Origin: Pogonophryne albipinna
Taxonomy: Eukaryota; Chordata; Actinopteri; Perciformes; Artedidraconidae
Assembly: GCA_028583405.1 (NCBI GenBank)
Contig: CM053259.1
Coordinates: forward strand, 19,567,594 to 19,631,593
Reading direction: 5' to 3'
Length of the DNA: 64,000 nucleotides
Of this stretch, positions 47,936-64,000 are shown in pieces. The notes below the pieces were generated by a model, which saw nothing but the letters and a program-made list of their open reading frames with translations, made no database searches and was not told the origin of the DNA. Position 1 is the first letter of the stretch, and each line of letters opens with the position of its first letter. Position numbers and translations under genes: made by a program.

Positions 47936-50900
47936 ATGCTACACAGGGGCGGACTGGCCATGTGTGTTCTGGAGAATCACAGAACGGACGATCGTCCTTA
48001 TTATTATGTTCAAACCAATTATTTAAATTTGTTTGTTAAATTCGGCATCAAGTAAGTTGCACTGCTTCCCTGCAGCGAGGCTCCCCCCGCCCTCCTGTTG
48101 ACAGTTCACGAGCGTCGAGCTCTTTTTAGCTCTATTTTTGCCACAACATTATGTGAGGAAAGAAATTGAAGCAGGATAAATTAATAATAACACAGGCAGT
48201 TTTTAAAAGTTGCACCCTTATTAATTATCGAAAAATGGAAACAATTCCAAGAACTTTCCAGCACCTGCTGTACTTGGACATCTGATAACAAGCCTGTGCT
48301 GTACTCAATAAAGTGTGTGTCTGCCATCTGTTAGCAAGGACCCCCTGCTGTAAAGATGGAAAGCTTGGTGTGAATTTCATAAATAATGTAGAAGCATTTC
48401 AAGCACCTCCCCCCACACACACACACACAACCAGCGACACACCATCATGCTTACTCAAACACTGACACCTGGGCATATTCAGTTATGCTGACACATGTTC
48501 TTTTGGTGACACACAGCTCAAGTTCACACACAAACACACACACTTTCCCCGACAAGTGCACAAAAGCAAAATCAATGAACAACTTAAAGACCCTTCCCAT
48601 TTGTACACTTGGTGAGCAGAGTATTCTATGACTAACAAATGGCAAACAAAAAATGTACAGCTAGCATGGCTGTTGTTACGACAACGCACGGACTGCATTA
48701 CAAAATGTGTCTCAGTTTAAAGTTTGCAAGGCAATGAGTTTACATTTTCAACAGCTGAATGTGTTTTATGCTAATAAACGTAAAGAAAAGTATTATTCAC
48801 AATAAATGAAAACACACCTAAAATAATTATCTGAAGCAAAATGAAAGTGTGATTATGTTGCATTACTGTTATTTCCTACATGAATAAACGTCAGGAATTA
48901 ACTTTCATTCAAACAAATAATCATATAATAATAATTAACACAATGAACATAGATGTCAAATATAGACTTTTTTTTGTCATTTAAAAAGGCACTTCATCCA
49001 AATGCCATGACGAGGACAATCAATATAAAAAAAAGAAAATCTTTTCAAATGTATGTCATGATACTTAACAGTATTTAGATAAGGAAGTCAGTGAGCGTAT
49101 CAATTTTTGCATATAAAAATACTTGTGGTTCCTCCATTTAGCCATTCTGGTAACAGACCTGATGATCTGATCTCTGCCACTGCCAAGCCACAACATATTT
49201 AATCTTCCAACCAGAATGAATTGTTCAACACTTCTGAGACCTCATAAGGTTTATTTGCAAGTTCCTGCAGGGAGATACCAATTGCTTTCACATTGTGTGT
49301 GTGTGTGTGTGTGTGTGTGTGAGAGTGTGTGTGTGTGTGAGTGCGTGCGTGTGGCCGTGTGTGTTCTGTATGATGAGAGGCCTCTTGCATCTCAAGCAGA
49401 TTCCTTTGGTTTTCCAAGTGTCGCATTGCTACTATAGCGAAACTGCAAAGACATGCGTAGGAGTAATGCAAATTCACATGATGCACATACAGTATAAGAA
49501 CACACACACACATACATACACAAACACAGACACTTTTTCAAGCACGCACCATCTGTTCAATCAGGCAGGCATGACTCAGAGTGTGTTGAGGTGCTGTTGA
49601 TCGGTAAGCTTTTAGCACTGAGATGCACTCTTCCCTGCCTCTCCCTCCTTCACTCAAACTCCTTTCAACTCCTCTCCTGCCTCAGCCTGCCCACCTCTCC
49701 TTCTTCATCACTCCATTTCCAATAATCGTTTTCCATCTAGTGTAATGTTCTTAATTGTCTGTCAACCCTTGCTTCTACTCTCTTGGCATTCATTTTCTTC
49801 TTGTCTCTCTCCTGTTCGGTGTGTCATTGAACGTACAGTTGGTGCTGTCGCTGACAATGACAGTGATGATATAGATTGGTATAAAATAATAATCGATGTT
49901 CGTTTTCAACCAGCTGTTGCTCAAATTAAAACTTTGTGATAAGAGGAATATTATCTGTCTGAGCGCTGTGAGATGAGAGACGTTTCATATCAGCCGTCAC
50001 ATCACAAAGTCAGCACACGCTGCCTCAGATCTGTTCATGCTGCCATCTATGGCTGCTTTTATCTTCGTACTTTATTTCTGACAGATCACTCTGGCTGGTG
50101 AGAAAAGGTTTGTTAGAATTCCAGGAGAAATATTTAGCATTGTCATATTAGATATATGTATATTGTGTTTGTAATAAGCATGGCAACTATACAAACTATA
50201 AAATAGGATATACAATGTAAATCAATGGGAACTCTTATTAATGAAGAACAATAGCACCACATCTGCATTAACAACTTTTTTGCCATGTGGGGGCAGCAGA
50301 ATCAAACGCAGGATATTGACATATTACATTTAATATGTCTAACTTGTTAGCAAACTAATGCGTTTTGCCCATCCAGTAGACATGGAGCAACATTAGCATT
50401 CACTTGATGGTGGGCTTCTAGTCACCTTGCACATATATGACCAATATTCACTCACCTCTTAGCCCTGTATTGGTCTCAACTAAATGTCGAGGGAAAAATG
50501 CTCAATTGTCTTCACTACTAACTGTGTCTGTCTGCTGTTTGGTATTGAACAAGGTGATAAAATGGGCTTTCAGAACTTTCTTCCTGAAAATAGCTGCCTG
50601 CTGTGTATGGAAACACACAAAAATAAGGATATAAGACCACGAGGTGAAAGATACTACAGTAAGAGAGAAAAAGAGAGAGAAAGAATAGAAAGAGGCTGTG
50701 CTTAGAGTGAGTCAGAAGGAGTAAAAGTACAGAAATGTTTTTGCTGAGAGCTCATCCGCCCTTAATATTAAAGCTTCCAGCATGTAGAGTGGGAAACATT
50801 ATTATTAACAAACACAATAAAGTTCATCCAAAACATGATTTGAGAGAGTGATATGAAGTGCAGGAAAGTAGAAAGAGATGCAAGCTAACTGACCTACATT

Positions 50901-51223
50901 GCAGAAAGAGAGAGTATTGCTTCGCTGAAACTGACCCTCAAACACACATTCACTGAAAAGCGATGTCACCCGATTCTTGCTGAGTTTGCAACTGTGTGTA
51001 TGTGTTTGAGTGTGTCTGTGTGTGTGGGTTTGAATGAATGTGTGTTGACGACCTGTAACCTAAGCCGTCTGTCCTCCATGTGCTTCAGTCTCTTTTTCAC
51101 ACACACACAGACACACACTTTACCAACGTCTGTGTGTGCATGCGTGAGTCAGTAACCTGAATCGTTCACTCATGCACTATACTATTGTCCTTCTACGGTC
51201 AGAACAGTAGAGGTTCTCAGGTT

Positions 51224-51227
<4 letters not shown>
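47936..51227. other. Putative ataxin-1 leader intron, no exon recognised
   Basis: AT-rich sequence with repeat-like debris near 47.95-48.35 kb and one TG array. Its place upstream of the coding exon on the same strand suggests intron. Confidence 0.5.
49294..49339. repeat. (TG)n microsatellite, interrupted
   Basis: TG dinucleotides interrupted by GAGAG at 49320-49325. Confidence 0.95.
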
Positions 51228-51261
<34 letters not shown>

Positions 51262-51272
51262 CCCCCCCCCCC
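51228..51272. repeat. (CA)n followed by a C14 run
   Basis: CA array of about 31 bp followed by 14-15 consecutive C. Homopolymers of this length are often miscounted in assemblies. Confidence 0.97.
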
Positions 51273-52463
51273 GAGTGTACTACTGGATGAATTGTAAAGT
51301 ACTCACACTGTCTGCTGTTTGTAACTAAAACTCTGCAGGGACAGAGAATCAAACCTATCTCTCATGTATAAAGTGTATATGAAAAAAAGGATATTCAAAG
51401 TTATATGTTACAGTAATACATGAAACCTTACTTTCTTTTTGACGCATCTAACTTAATAGGCTGAATGGCGGCAATGGCACCATGTACTGCAATAGTATGG
51501 GCAACATGTTTTAAGTATGGTCCTTTACAACAATTACAAAAGGTAGCAGCAGATATAAACATTAGGTTTCATATTCCTGCGGTACATCTCTGAGCTACTG
51601 ATATCCTCCCAATGCAGGATATACGATTCCTTCCGGGTTCAATGACATTCAATCTGTGGTCAAATTTTAGAAACAATGACAATACACTTTCAGTCAAAGA
51701 TTTCCAGCCATATTACGTGCTGTTGAGGTAATCCTAGAAAGTGTATTCTTTGTTTTGTGCTCTACTTCTAAAAGCTGCCGGGCAACACAGAGGTCACTAA
51801 GTTTCCTAAAACGACAAAGTCGCTGGGAGGGGACCTGCAAATGTTTTTTTAGCTTTGTTGTCAGGAGGCCCAAAACATTTTGGCAGCACACACAACTGCA
51901 GGCGGAGCACAAGGTTAACATCACATCATGCTAATCACTAAAGACATTAGGCTACATAACGTGTTATCACACCCACACACAGTGTTACACTAAACATAAA
52001 GGCACAATGAATGTTTGCTTATTGGGAAACTCATCTCATGTAATACACTAAATACAAGTCTTACATAAACCAACACACGTGTCACTTTTCTGTCTACTTG
52101 TGTGTATGGCTACATATGTCTGCTGCATCTGTGTGTGCGTGTGTGTGTGTGAGATGATTGCCCAGTCATAATCATAATCATGATCAAAGGGATAAGTCCA
52201 ACGTGATGCGTTATCTCACTGCTAAAAATAGTTCCACCGGAAAGTACAGTGTTGCTGCAGGCTTATACTTCTCTGCCTCTCTCTACTTCTCAATTTTGTT
52301 CCTCTATGTCTCTATGAAGCTTTCTGCCAATGTGCTTTTTCATTAGTGTGGGTGTGTGTTTGCTTATGTGCGTGGACAGAACAGGAACCCTTGCCAGACT
52401 GGGAACTCTGACAAGGCTGCCACTTTATTCCCCGTCACTTTTCACTAGTGATTACACACAAAC

Positions 52464-52608
<145 letters not shown>

Positions 52609-52919
52609 GTGTGGTCAGATAGTGCGGGAGTAATGGAGGATTTGCCATGACGGAGACACTGAGTTAGAGAAGCAAGGGGAAGAGGAGAGGGAGGGGTGAC
52701 GGAGAAAAAGGGAGTAGTTATGAGTTACACAAACAAAGAGAGACAGAGATGGAGAGAAACAAATGACTGTGAAAGTGTCTTTCGGAAAACAAACACTTAG
52801 GCAGCGTTGCATGACTTGCACTTTCTCACCCCTCCATAACCCTGAGGGTGGGCGGGAGGTTGGAGGGGTGAAGACAGACCGACAGTCTGAGAGAGAGAAG
52901 AGCCAATGGAAAGAGAGGA

Positions 52920-53092
52920 ATGGGAGAAATGTGTGAAGAGAAGAGACAAGACGAGAAGAATAGAGAAGAGACAAGAAGAGAAGAGAATAGTAGAGAAGAG
53001 ACAAGAAGAGAAGAGAATAGTAGAGAAGAGAGGAGAATAGTAGAGAGGAGAAGAGAGGAGAAGAGAATAGTTGAGAAGAGAAGAGAAGCAGG
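52920..53092. repeat. Purine-only GAGAA minisatellite
   Basis: Repeats of GAGAAGAGA(CA)AGAAGAGAATAGTA type with almost no pyrimidines on the plus strand. The frames reading (S/L/F)-rich on the minus strand here are repeat translations. Such homopurine tracts can form triplex DNA. Confidence 0.9.
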
Positions 53093-53275
53093 GAGGGGAA
53101 ACACTTCAGGGCGACGGGCGAATTAAAGTAACAAGCCACGACGATTGTAGGAAAAACTAGGGCAGACGCAATACGCACTTCCAAACGACTTACTGTGATG
53201 CATCAGGACACGCTACCTCCCTCTCGTCCCACACACACCTCATTCAGAGCAAAAACTGTGTGAAGTCTACTTACC

Positions 53276-53382
53276 GGGGTAGCAGGAGTAGCCCACTTCT
53301 GCAGCATGCTCTCACTTCCCCTCTCATTCCTTTCCTCCCTTGCTCTTCTCCTGCTCTGCCGTGTCCCTTGTAAAGCACCCCG

Positions 53383-53385
<3 letters not shown>
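53276..53385 (-). other. Candidate 5' non-coding exon with consensus splice donor
   Basis: On the minus strand the sequence CCCCG|GTAAGTAG places a near-perfect donor with its last exon base at 53275-53276. The sequence upstream of it (higher coordinates) is purine-rich and leads into a (GA)n tract seen as (TC)n on the plus strand at 53385-53414. It lies about 5.8 kb upstream of the ataxin-1 coding exon on the same strand, which suits a leader exon. The 5' boundary cannot be set, so the limit given is nominal. No coding similarity is seen. Confidence 0.3.

Positions 53386-53414
<29 letters not shown>
53385..53414. repeat. (TC)n tract, 30 bp
   Basis: TC dinucleotides followed by (CCCT)n; GA-rich on the minus strand, just upstream of the candidate leader exon. 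Confidence 0.95.
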
Positions 53415-53418
<4 letters not shown>

Positions 53419-53706
53419 CCTCCCTCGAGCGGAAAATCCCGAGCAGATTCAGTGTAGTTGTGTTACAAACTGCTCTCGGCCTTTCTCACCCCCCCAAACA
53501 CACACACACAGCCCTCTCCTAAACCTTGACAGCAAGGCAGGAAGCTCCCTCACTACCACTGATACACAGCACTCAGGTGATCACACACACACAAAAGTGG
53601 TAGCATACACTTGCACACGCCCACAGGGAGGGAGTCCCGCATGCAGAGCTCCAACGTGTATTATGCAAGGTGCTGAATGCGAGCCAGAGCTCTCACACTG
53701 TCTGCT

Positions 53707-53936
<230 letters not shown>

Positions 53937-54771
53937 CCAACTTCATCAGGTATTCATTCAAAAAACACACACACGCCAGCTGGCTGAACGCCCAGAGACC
54001 GCTTACAAGCAGCGAAAGAGAACGAGAGAGGGAGGGAGGTTGTTACAGTGAGAAGGGCAGAGAGGGGGAGTGTGGGAGAAATAAAGAGGGAGGGATAGAG
54101 TAAGCAGTAGAGATTAAAGAGAAAGAGAGAGAGAGAATACATGAAAGAGTGACACAGACAACTCGTGTACACACACAGATATGTTTGAATCTGGGACTGA
54201 AGGATAAATCTGTAGTTTTTTTCTTTATTTATTGATCAATCATGACCTACTAAATGTCAAACAATAGCGAATCAGAATCACCAAGAGCCCCAAGCGATGG
54301 TAGGAAAAGTTAGCAACAAACTGATCTCCAGATGAAAATAATAATTGTTTTGTTAAGTGCTAATCAATTGTCAAATATTATTCTGCCAGACAACAATTTG
54401 ATTCTTTGACAAATCGAGTTAGGATTGAGTGTATAATCATTACAGATATAACCAAACACATTTAGTTTATACACTTAAACACCCAGGCTAACGAGGAACA
54501 CACTAAGATCAATGACAGAAACACTATCTGTGTTCCCCTTTTGCAAACACAGTAGGAGTTATACTCAGATTCAACGGGGCTGCACTTCCTGCTTTCCACC
54601 ACTAGATGTCATGACTGATTTCCTCACTGACAGCGAACAGAAGTCTATTTCTGTTAGCTAGCTGACCTAGTTAAAAGACCATTTCAAAGTAAATATAGAT
54701 TAAATGTGCTCCTCAATGCTAAGAGTTGTAGCACGCACAGGGAATACGTGAGCACTCACTCATAAGATGTT

Positions 54772-57284
<2,513 letters not shown>

Positions 57285-57569
57285 TGACTGCCAAGCTGGC
57301 TTTAATAACAGGCACACCCTTATCACAACCTTAACCATAAAATGCCCATGTTGTCTTTATAATATATCATTTATAACCTTTTGTAATCATTACATAATCA
57401 TGTTAACAGTGCCCAGTTACACACACACATCTCTCACCCTCTCTGTCTCTCTCCCAAACTCTCTGCCAGGCTGTTTGTTAACTTGCTGGCAGTGTAGTGT
57501 GCTACTTCAGCCCGAGCCACATCCCATTCACAAACCTACTAATCCACACACACTATTAGATCCCTGCTT

Positions 57570-57570
<1 letters not shown>

Positions 57571-57605
<35 letters not shown>

Positions 57606-57633
57606 GAAGTATGCGTGTGTGTGTGTGTGTGTA
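57571..57633. repeat. Facing (AC)n and (GT)n arrays, hairpin-capable
   Basis: AC array 57571-57603 and GT array 57614-57632 separated by about 10 bp (AAGAAGTATGC), a natural stem with a short loop. Confidence 0.95.
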
Positions 57634-59599
57634 GGATTAGGGAGGGACTGGAATGGATGGGTAAATCACTGCTAAGCTCCTCTATTGCTGTATAATCTTA
57701 CTGAGTACACACACACACACACGCAGACGCATCAGTGCGTAAATATGCATTCAGATGTGCACATGCGCGCACGCAGACATGAACCCTCTCACTCTTCCAT
57801 TCTCACACACATACAAAAGCTTGTATTCGCAAACACCCACACACACAAACAATAGCAGACATCGCAGACATTCAGACTCACAAATATGCAGACAAAAGTC
57901 CAACACACTCATTCAAGGGCAAACGCAGGCATAGACACCCCAATAGTATTTCAAAGACCATACTGTAAATAATCCTGTTTAAAAATGTGTGTTATAGCAC
58001 AAAAGGGAAATGTAGGAGTGTAGGCAGTTGCAGGGAGAAAAGGGAAAAGAAGAGAAAAGTAAAAGACTGGAAAGAGGGAGGGAGAGAAAAGAGAGATAAT
58101 TCAAACTTCATTACACCATCCATTCAAATACTGTACCAACACTGTTTTGTTCTTTTAACATAGGACAAAAGAGATGATCAATTATTCTCGAAATTGCAAT
58201 ATGGAGAACTGGTTTTATGAATACAAACATGATGTAATTCTGCCCGAGACTACCATGTGAGATACAGTATGATAGTTTGCAGAAGGTTGCTCCTAAAATA
58301 GCACTACTTATGGACCTTATCTGGCTTTTCATTCGTCATTTCAAGTGTTGCCAAATGGAAAATAACCCTCATAGAAGTTATATTTTTGGATGGTACAAGT
58401 TTATTTGAAATTTAAAACAAATTTGTGTTGAATTGTTATGTAAATATGTCTTGTTTTCATATATATAATATTTTGTGTGAACAAATGTGAGGCAATCCCT
58501 GTCACTTTTATCTAGTGCTTCAACTAATGGTTTTGTCAATTTTCAATTAATCTGAGGATAAGTCATTAGCTGTATACATTATGAACAAATTGCTAACAAT
58601 ATGCTAATTTAAAGCATATTTAAATCCACTTCATTATTTATCCCACCTCATGTTTGTGCTCCTGTGACCTTTGTAATGTGTGTGGTGAGAAACACGAGCA
58701 GGCAATCAGAGGATGTGAGTGAGTGCTGAGCTGAGGTCAGGGTGAGGAAAGGGGGGCGGGTGAGGAGTGTGTGACTTTAAGGTCCTGCAGGGAGGCACTA
58801 AACAGAATGCCTGTGGAGACAAATGCTAATAAACACACACTAATACAGCTTTATGCTTTCCTGCACACACACTTTGTTTTCTCTTTCATGTCAAAAAGCA
58901 AGAAAAAAACTGAAAACACATTGTTTTGTTCCCTGATGGGGCCTGCATGTGTCCATCTCCATGACAGTTAAGCATACGGTTGTGAGCGCTGAAGGTGAAC
59001 TGTCCCGCTGTAATGTGGGCATAGCCAGGCAGACTGGAGCTAATTGGTATGAATGTGCTTGGCAGCAGCTATTGTGTGGATGAAGGAGAGGTGGGCGAAG
59101 GCTCAGCGTGTGTCCTTGTCTGGGAATAATGTGTTCCATCTTTTCAAAGGCTTAAGGACAAAAATGTCAGACAGGCAGCGGCAGTAGTTGAGCATGCAGA
59201 CTTGAACAAATCATCAAAGGGCCTCTGCTGGAGAAAACACACATCCAGCACTCCAGAGACACAACAGGACACACATGCAGCAAACACTGAAGCCATACCA
59301 CACTCAGTCATTACCAAGAAAAACAAATTCCACTGACAGGCACACACACAATCACATTGCACTCCACAGGTGTCTGCATGCCGCCCAGCAGTGTTCCTTC
59401 TCCTGGGGCACGGAGCTGAGCAGTGAACACAACAATAGACTGATCAAATACACAGATCCATATTCACGTCCGTTCACTCTATACAATCTAACAGTATATA
59501 ATCATGTTGAATAGCCAGGCTGATTGCTGTCAGACTCCCAGAAGGGAAAATGGCGCCAGCTATTTTCTCCAGAGGGAGGCCTGTAATGTGTGCGCTGTT
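57634..59599. other. Stretch without a recognised gene
   Basis: CA-rich scattered dinucleotides at 57.7-57.95 kb, then AT-rich sequence. No exon supported. Confidence 0.5.
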
Positions 59600-60038
59600 A
59601 GACTGCAAGGAATCTGGGTATGACCCTAGATAACAACTTGTCCTTCACTGCAAACATCGCTGCTACAACCCGCTGCTGCAGATACACTCTTTACAACATC
59701 AGGAGGATACGTCCCCTCCTGACCTAGAAAGCGACGCGGGTTCTGGTCCAGGCTCTCGTCATCTCACGCTACTGCATTTCCCTCCTGGCTGGTCTACCTG
59801 CATGTGCCATCCGACCTCTGCAGCTCATCCAGAATGCAGCAGCTCGTCTGGTCTTCAACCTTCCTACATTCTCCCACAACACGCCGCTCCTCCGCTCCCT
59901 CCACTGGCTTCCAGTAACTGCTAGAATTCACTTCAAGACAATGGTACTTGCGTACCATGCTGTGAATGGATCTGGCCCTTCCCACATCCAGGACATGGTT
60001 AAACCATACACCCCAGCACGTGCACTGTAATGTAATGT
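59600..60038 (+). mobile_element. L2-like LINE fragment (RT C-terminal part, broken)
   Basis: A plus-strand frame reads NLGMTLDNNLSF, RRIRPLLT, VISRYCISLLAGLPACAIRP, LHWLPVTARIHFKTMVLAYH and ends PYTPARAL followed by TAA at 60028-60030. This is the pattern of the L2-clade RT C-terminus. There is an in-frame TAG near 59728, and the DCK before NLG is one base out of frame. Directly after the last codon comes a TGTAATGTAATG tail, so the final RT residues and 3' UTR are deleted. It is a dead, truncated copy. Confidence 0.85.
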
Positions 60039-60613
60039 TAGCAAAGAGATGTTTCTTCACACAAAGACGTTCATATGAAATAGAAAAGTGCTTAAACTCA
60101 AATAAAAAGACTACTTGTTCAGTGTAGTTACACAATACTGCATTGATTTGTATTCATTGGTTCATGGAAGCTATTCAAACATATTTTCAATAAAAAGCAG
60201 GTGAATTGTATTTACCTTAACCTGTATGAAAGAGAAGATGCCCTTGAATTCTATATAAAAAGGTAAATCTTATTTGTCCAGTGTAGTAATATTATCTAGT
60301 ATGGATTTTGAGTTCCTGAGTCACATGACAAATTGAATATGTGCAGACAGACTGACTGTCTGCAAGCACTTATTGCTTGTCTTACATTTTCTTTCAGCAT
60401 CATTATTTTTAGTTGTTTGTGCAGACTGAAACTCAGGCTTTGGGCCTCAGGGCATAATGTAGTACTACTAGAAATCCCTCTTTTGAGACTGCACTTAGTC
60501 TTTCTCCTTCCTTCCTGTGTGTGTGAGTAAGCATGCATGTAGAGTAAGAAGAGCAAGAAAACAGCAAGGACTCTGCAGTGTGTAAGGAGCATGTAAATGT
60601 AAGCTTTAGCCAC

Positions 60614-63698
<3,085 letters not shown>

Positions 63699-63809
63699 CT
63701 CATTCAACTCCTCCAGACCCCCCTGGTTTGTCAGCAGGTGGTACAGCCCATGGAGAGGGTTCCAGACTGTCCCAAAATGCAGTGCGTTGACTCAGGGACT
63801 CAGCACTCC
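63699..63809 (-). other. Candidate 5' non-coding exon, 111 bp, acceptor and donor present
   Basis: On the minus strand an acceptor (GTTGTTGTCATCCACCAG, AG at 63811-63810) and a donor (AATGAG|GTGAGATT, GT at 63698-63697) bound 111 bp. All three frames are closed across the full length, as expected for a leader exon. It includes a six-codon uORF (MGCTTC) starting at the ATG near 63750. It lies on the ataxin-1 strand, 16 kb upstream of the coding exon. One frame is open over the last 31 codons (ending GGLEELNE), so a coding exon using a later acceptor is an alternative. Confidence 0.4.
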
Positions 63810-64000
63810 CTGGTGGATGACAACAACAGCAAGAGTTAACAGTAAAGTAGGAAAAGGACAGAATATAACATGATAGAGAAAAATAATACAGCTTACTCCT
63901 AGAAAGCAGGAAAAAGATCACTGTGCATCCTATAGCGATAGTAAAAGATATATAAATAAAGGCTTTCCATGAAATTCATATTTTACTTTTATTATTCAGC

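Noticed and set aside
48336..48353. GCAAGGACCCCCTG as the right end of the hAT that begins at 47568
   Set aside because: The match to the left end is poor and the 8-bp flanks do not agree, so the right boundary was left open.
52615..53184. 189-codon minus-strand frame rich in Ser, Leu and Phe
   Set aside because: It is the translation of the purine minisatellite read on the opposite strand.

Overview
The window looks like nuclear DNA of a ray-finned fish, probably a spiny-rayed (percomorph) teleost. Three things point there: a single recognisable vertebrate gene with introns, teleost-type hAT, L2 and tRNA-SINE repeats, and an extreme load of (CA)n/(TG)n microsatellites, with eight arrays of 220-485 bp. 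Nothing suggests bacterial, viral or plasmid DNA. The species and the paralogue (atxn1a or atxn1b) cannot be fixed from the sequence alone.

The one confidently recognised gene is ataxin-1 (ATXN1) on the minus strand. Its large first coding exon starts after a splice acceptor at 47458, has about 500 bp of 5' leader with two upstream ORFs, and starts translation at 46960 with an N-terminus that I recognise as vertebrate ataxin-1. It runs leftward into an assembly gap of exactly 1000 N (44358-45357). As written the exon is broken by four frameshifts, all in the same direction, with good ataxin-1 similarity on both sides of each break. This is best read as consensus error next to a gap, although a decaying copy cannot be excluded. 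The AXH domain and C-terminus are not visible; they must lie in the gap or left of the window. To the right (47.5-64 kb) I expect 5'-leader introns, and two candidate non-coding exons are marked near 53.3 kb and 63.7 kb. To the left (1-44 kb) there is no recognised gene. One splice-bounded exon-like segment at 37.7 kb on the same strand is flagged at low confidence.

Between these lie repeats. Four hAT-type elements have perfect 8-bp target-site duplications (13981-14941, 19523-19914, 21559-22775, 33186-34546), as does a small hAT MITE (32626-32948). There is a 2.76-kb element with long inverted terminal repeats (15766-18523), a TTAA-flanked MITE nested inside a hAT (34119-34461), two further MITEs with inverted ends, a tRNA-derived SINE, and two 3' ends of L2-like LINE reverse-transcriptase ORFs (38.8-39.35 kb minus, 59.6-60.04 kb plus). 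The 21.6-kb hAT keeps what looks like the first exon of its transposase. The 33.2-kb hAT carries a splice-bounded, exon-like open segment that I cannot identify.

I did not find a convincing new biological system. The items most worth checking are the shifted ataxin-1 exon, its lack of a polyglutamine tract, the exon-like cargo in the 33.2-kb hAT, and the candidate 5' non-coding exons. The remaining sequence reads as AT-rich intronic or intergenic DNA, and most long open frames in it are translations of dinucleotide repeats.
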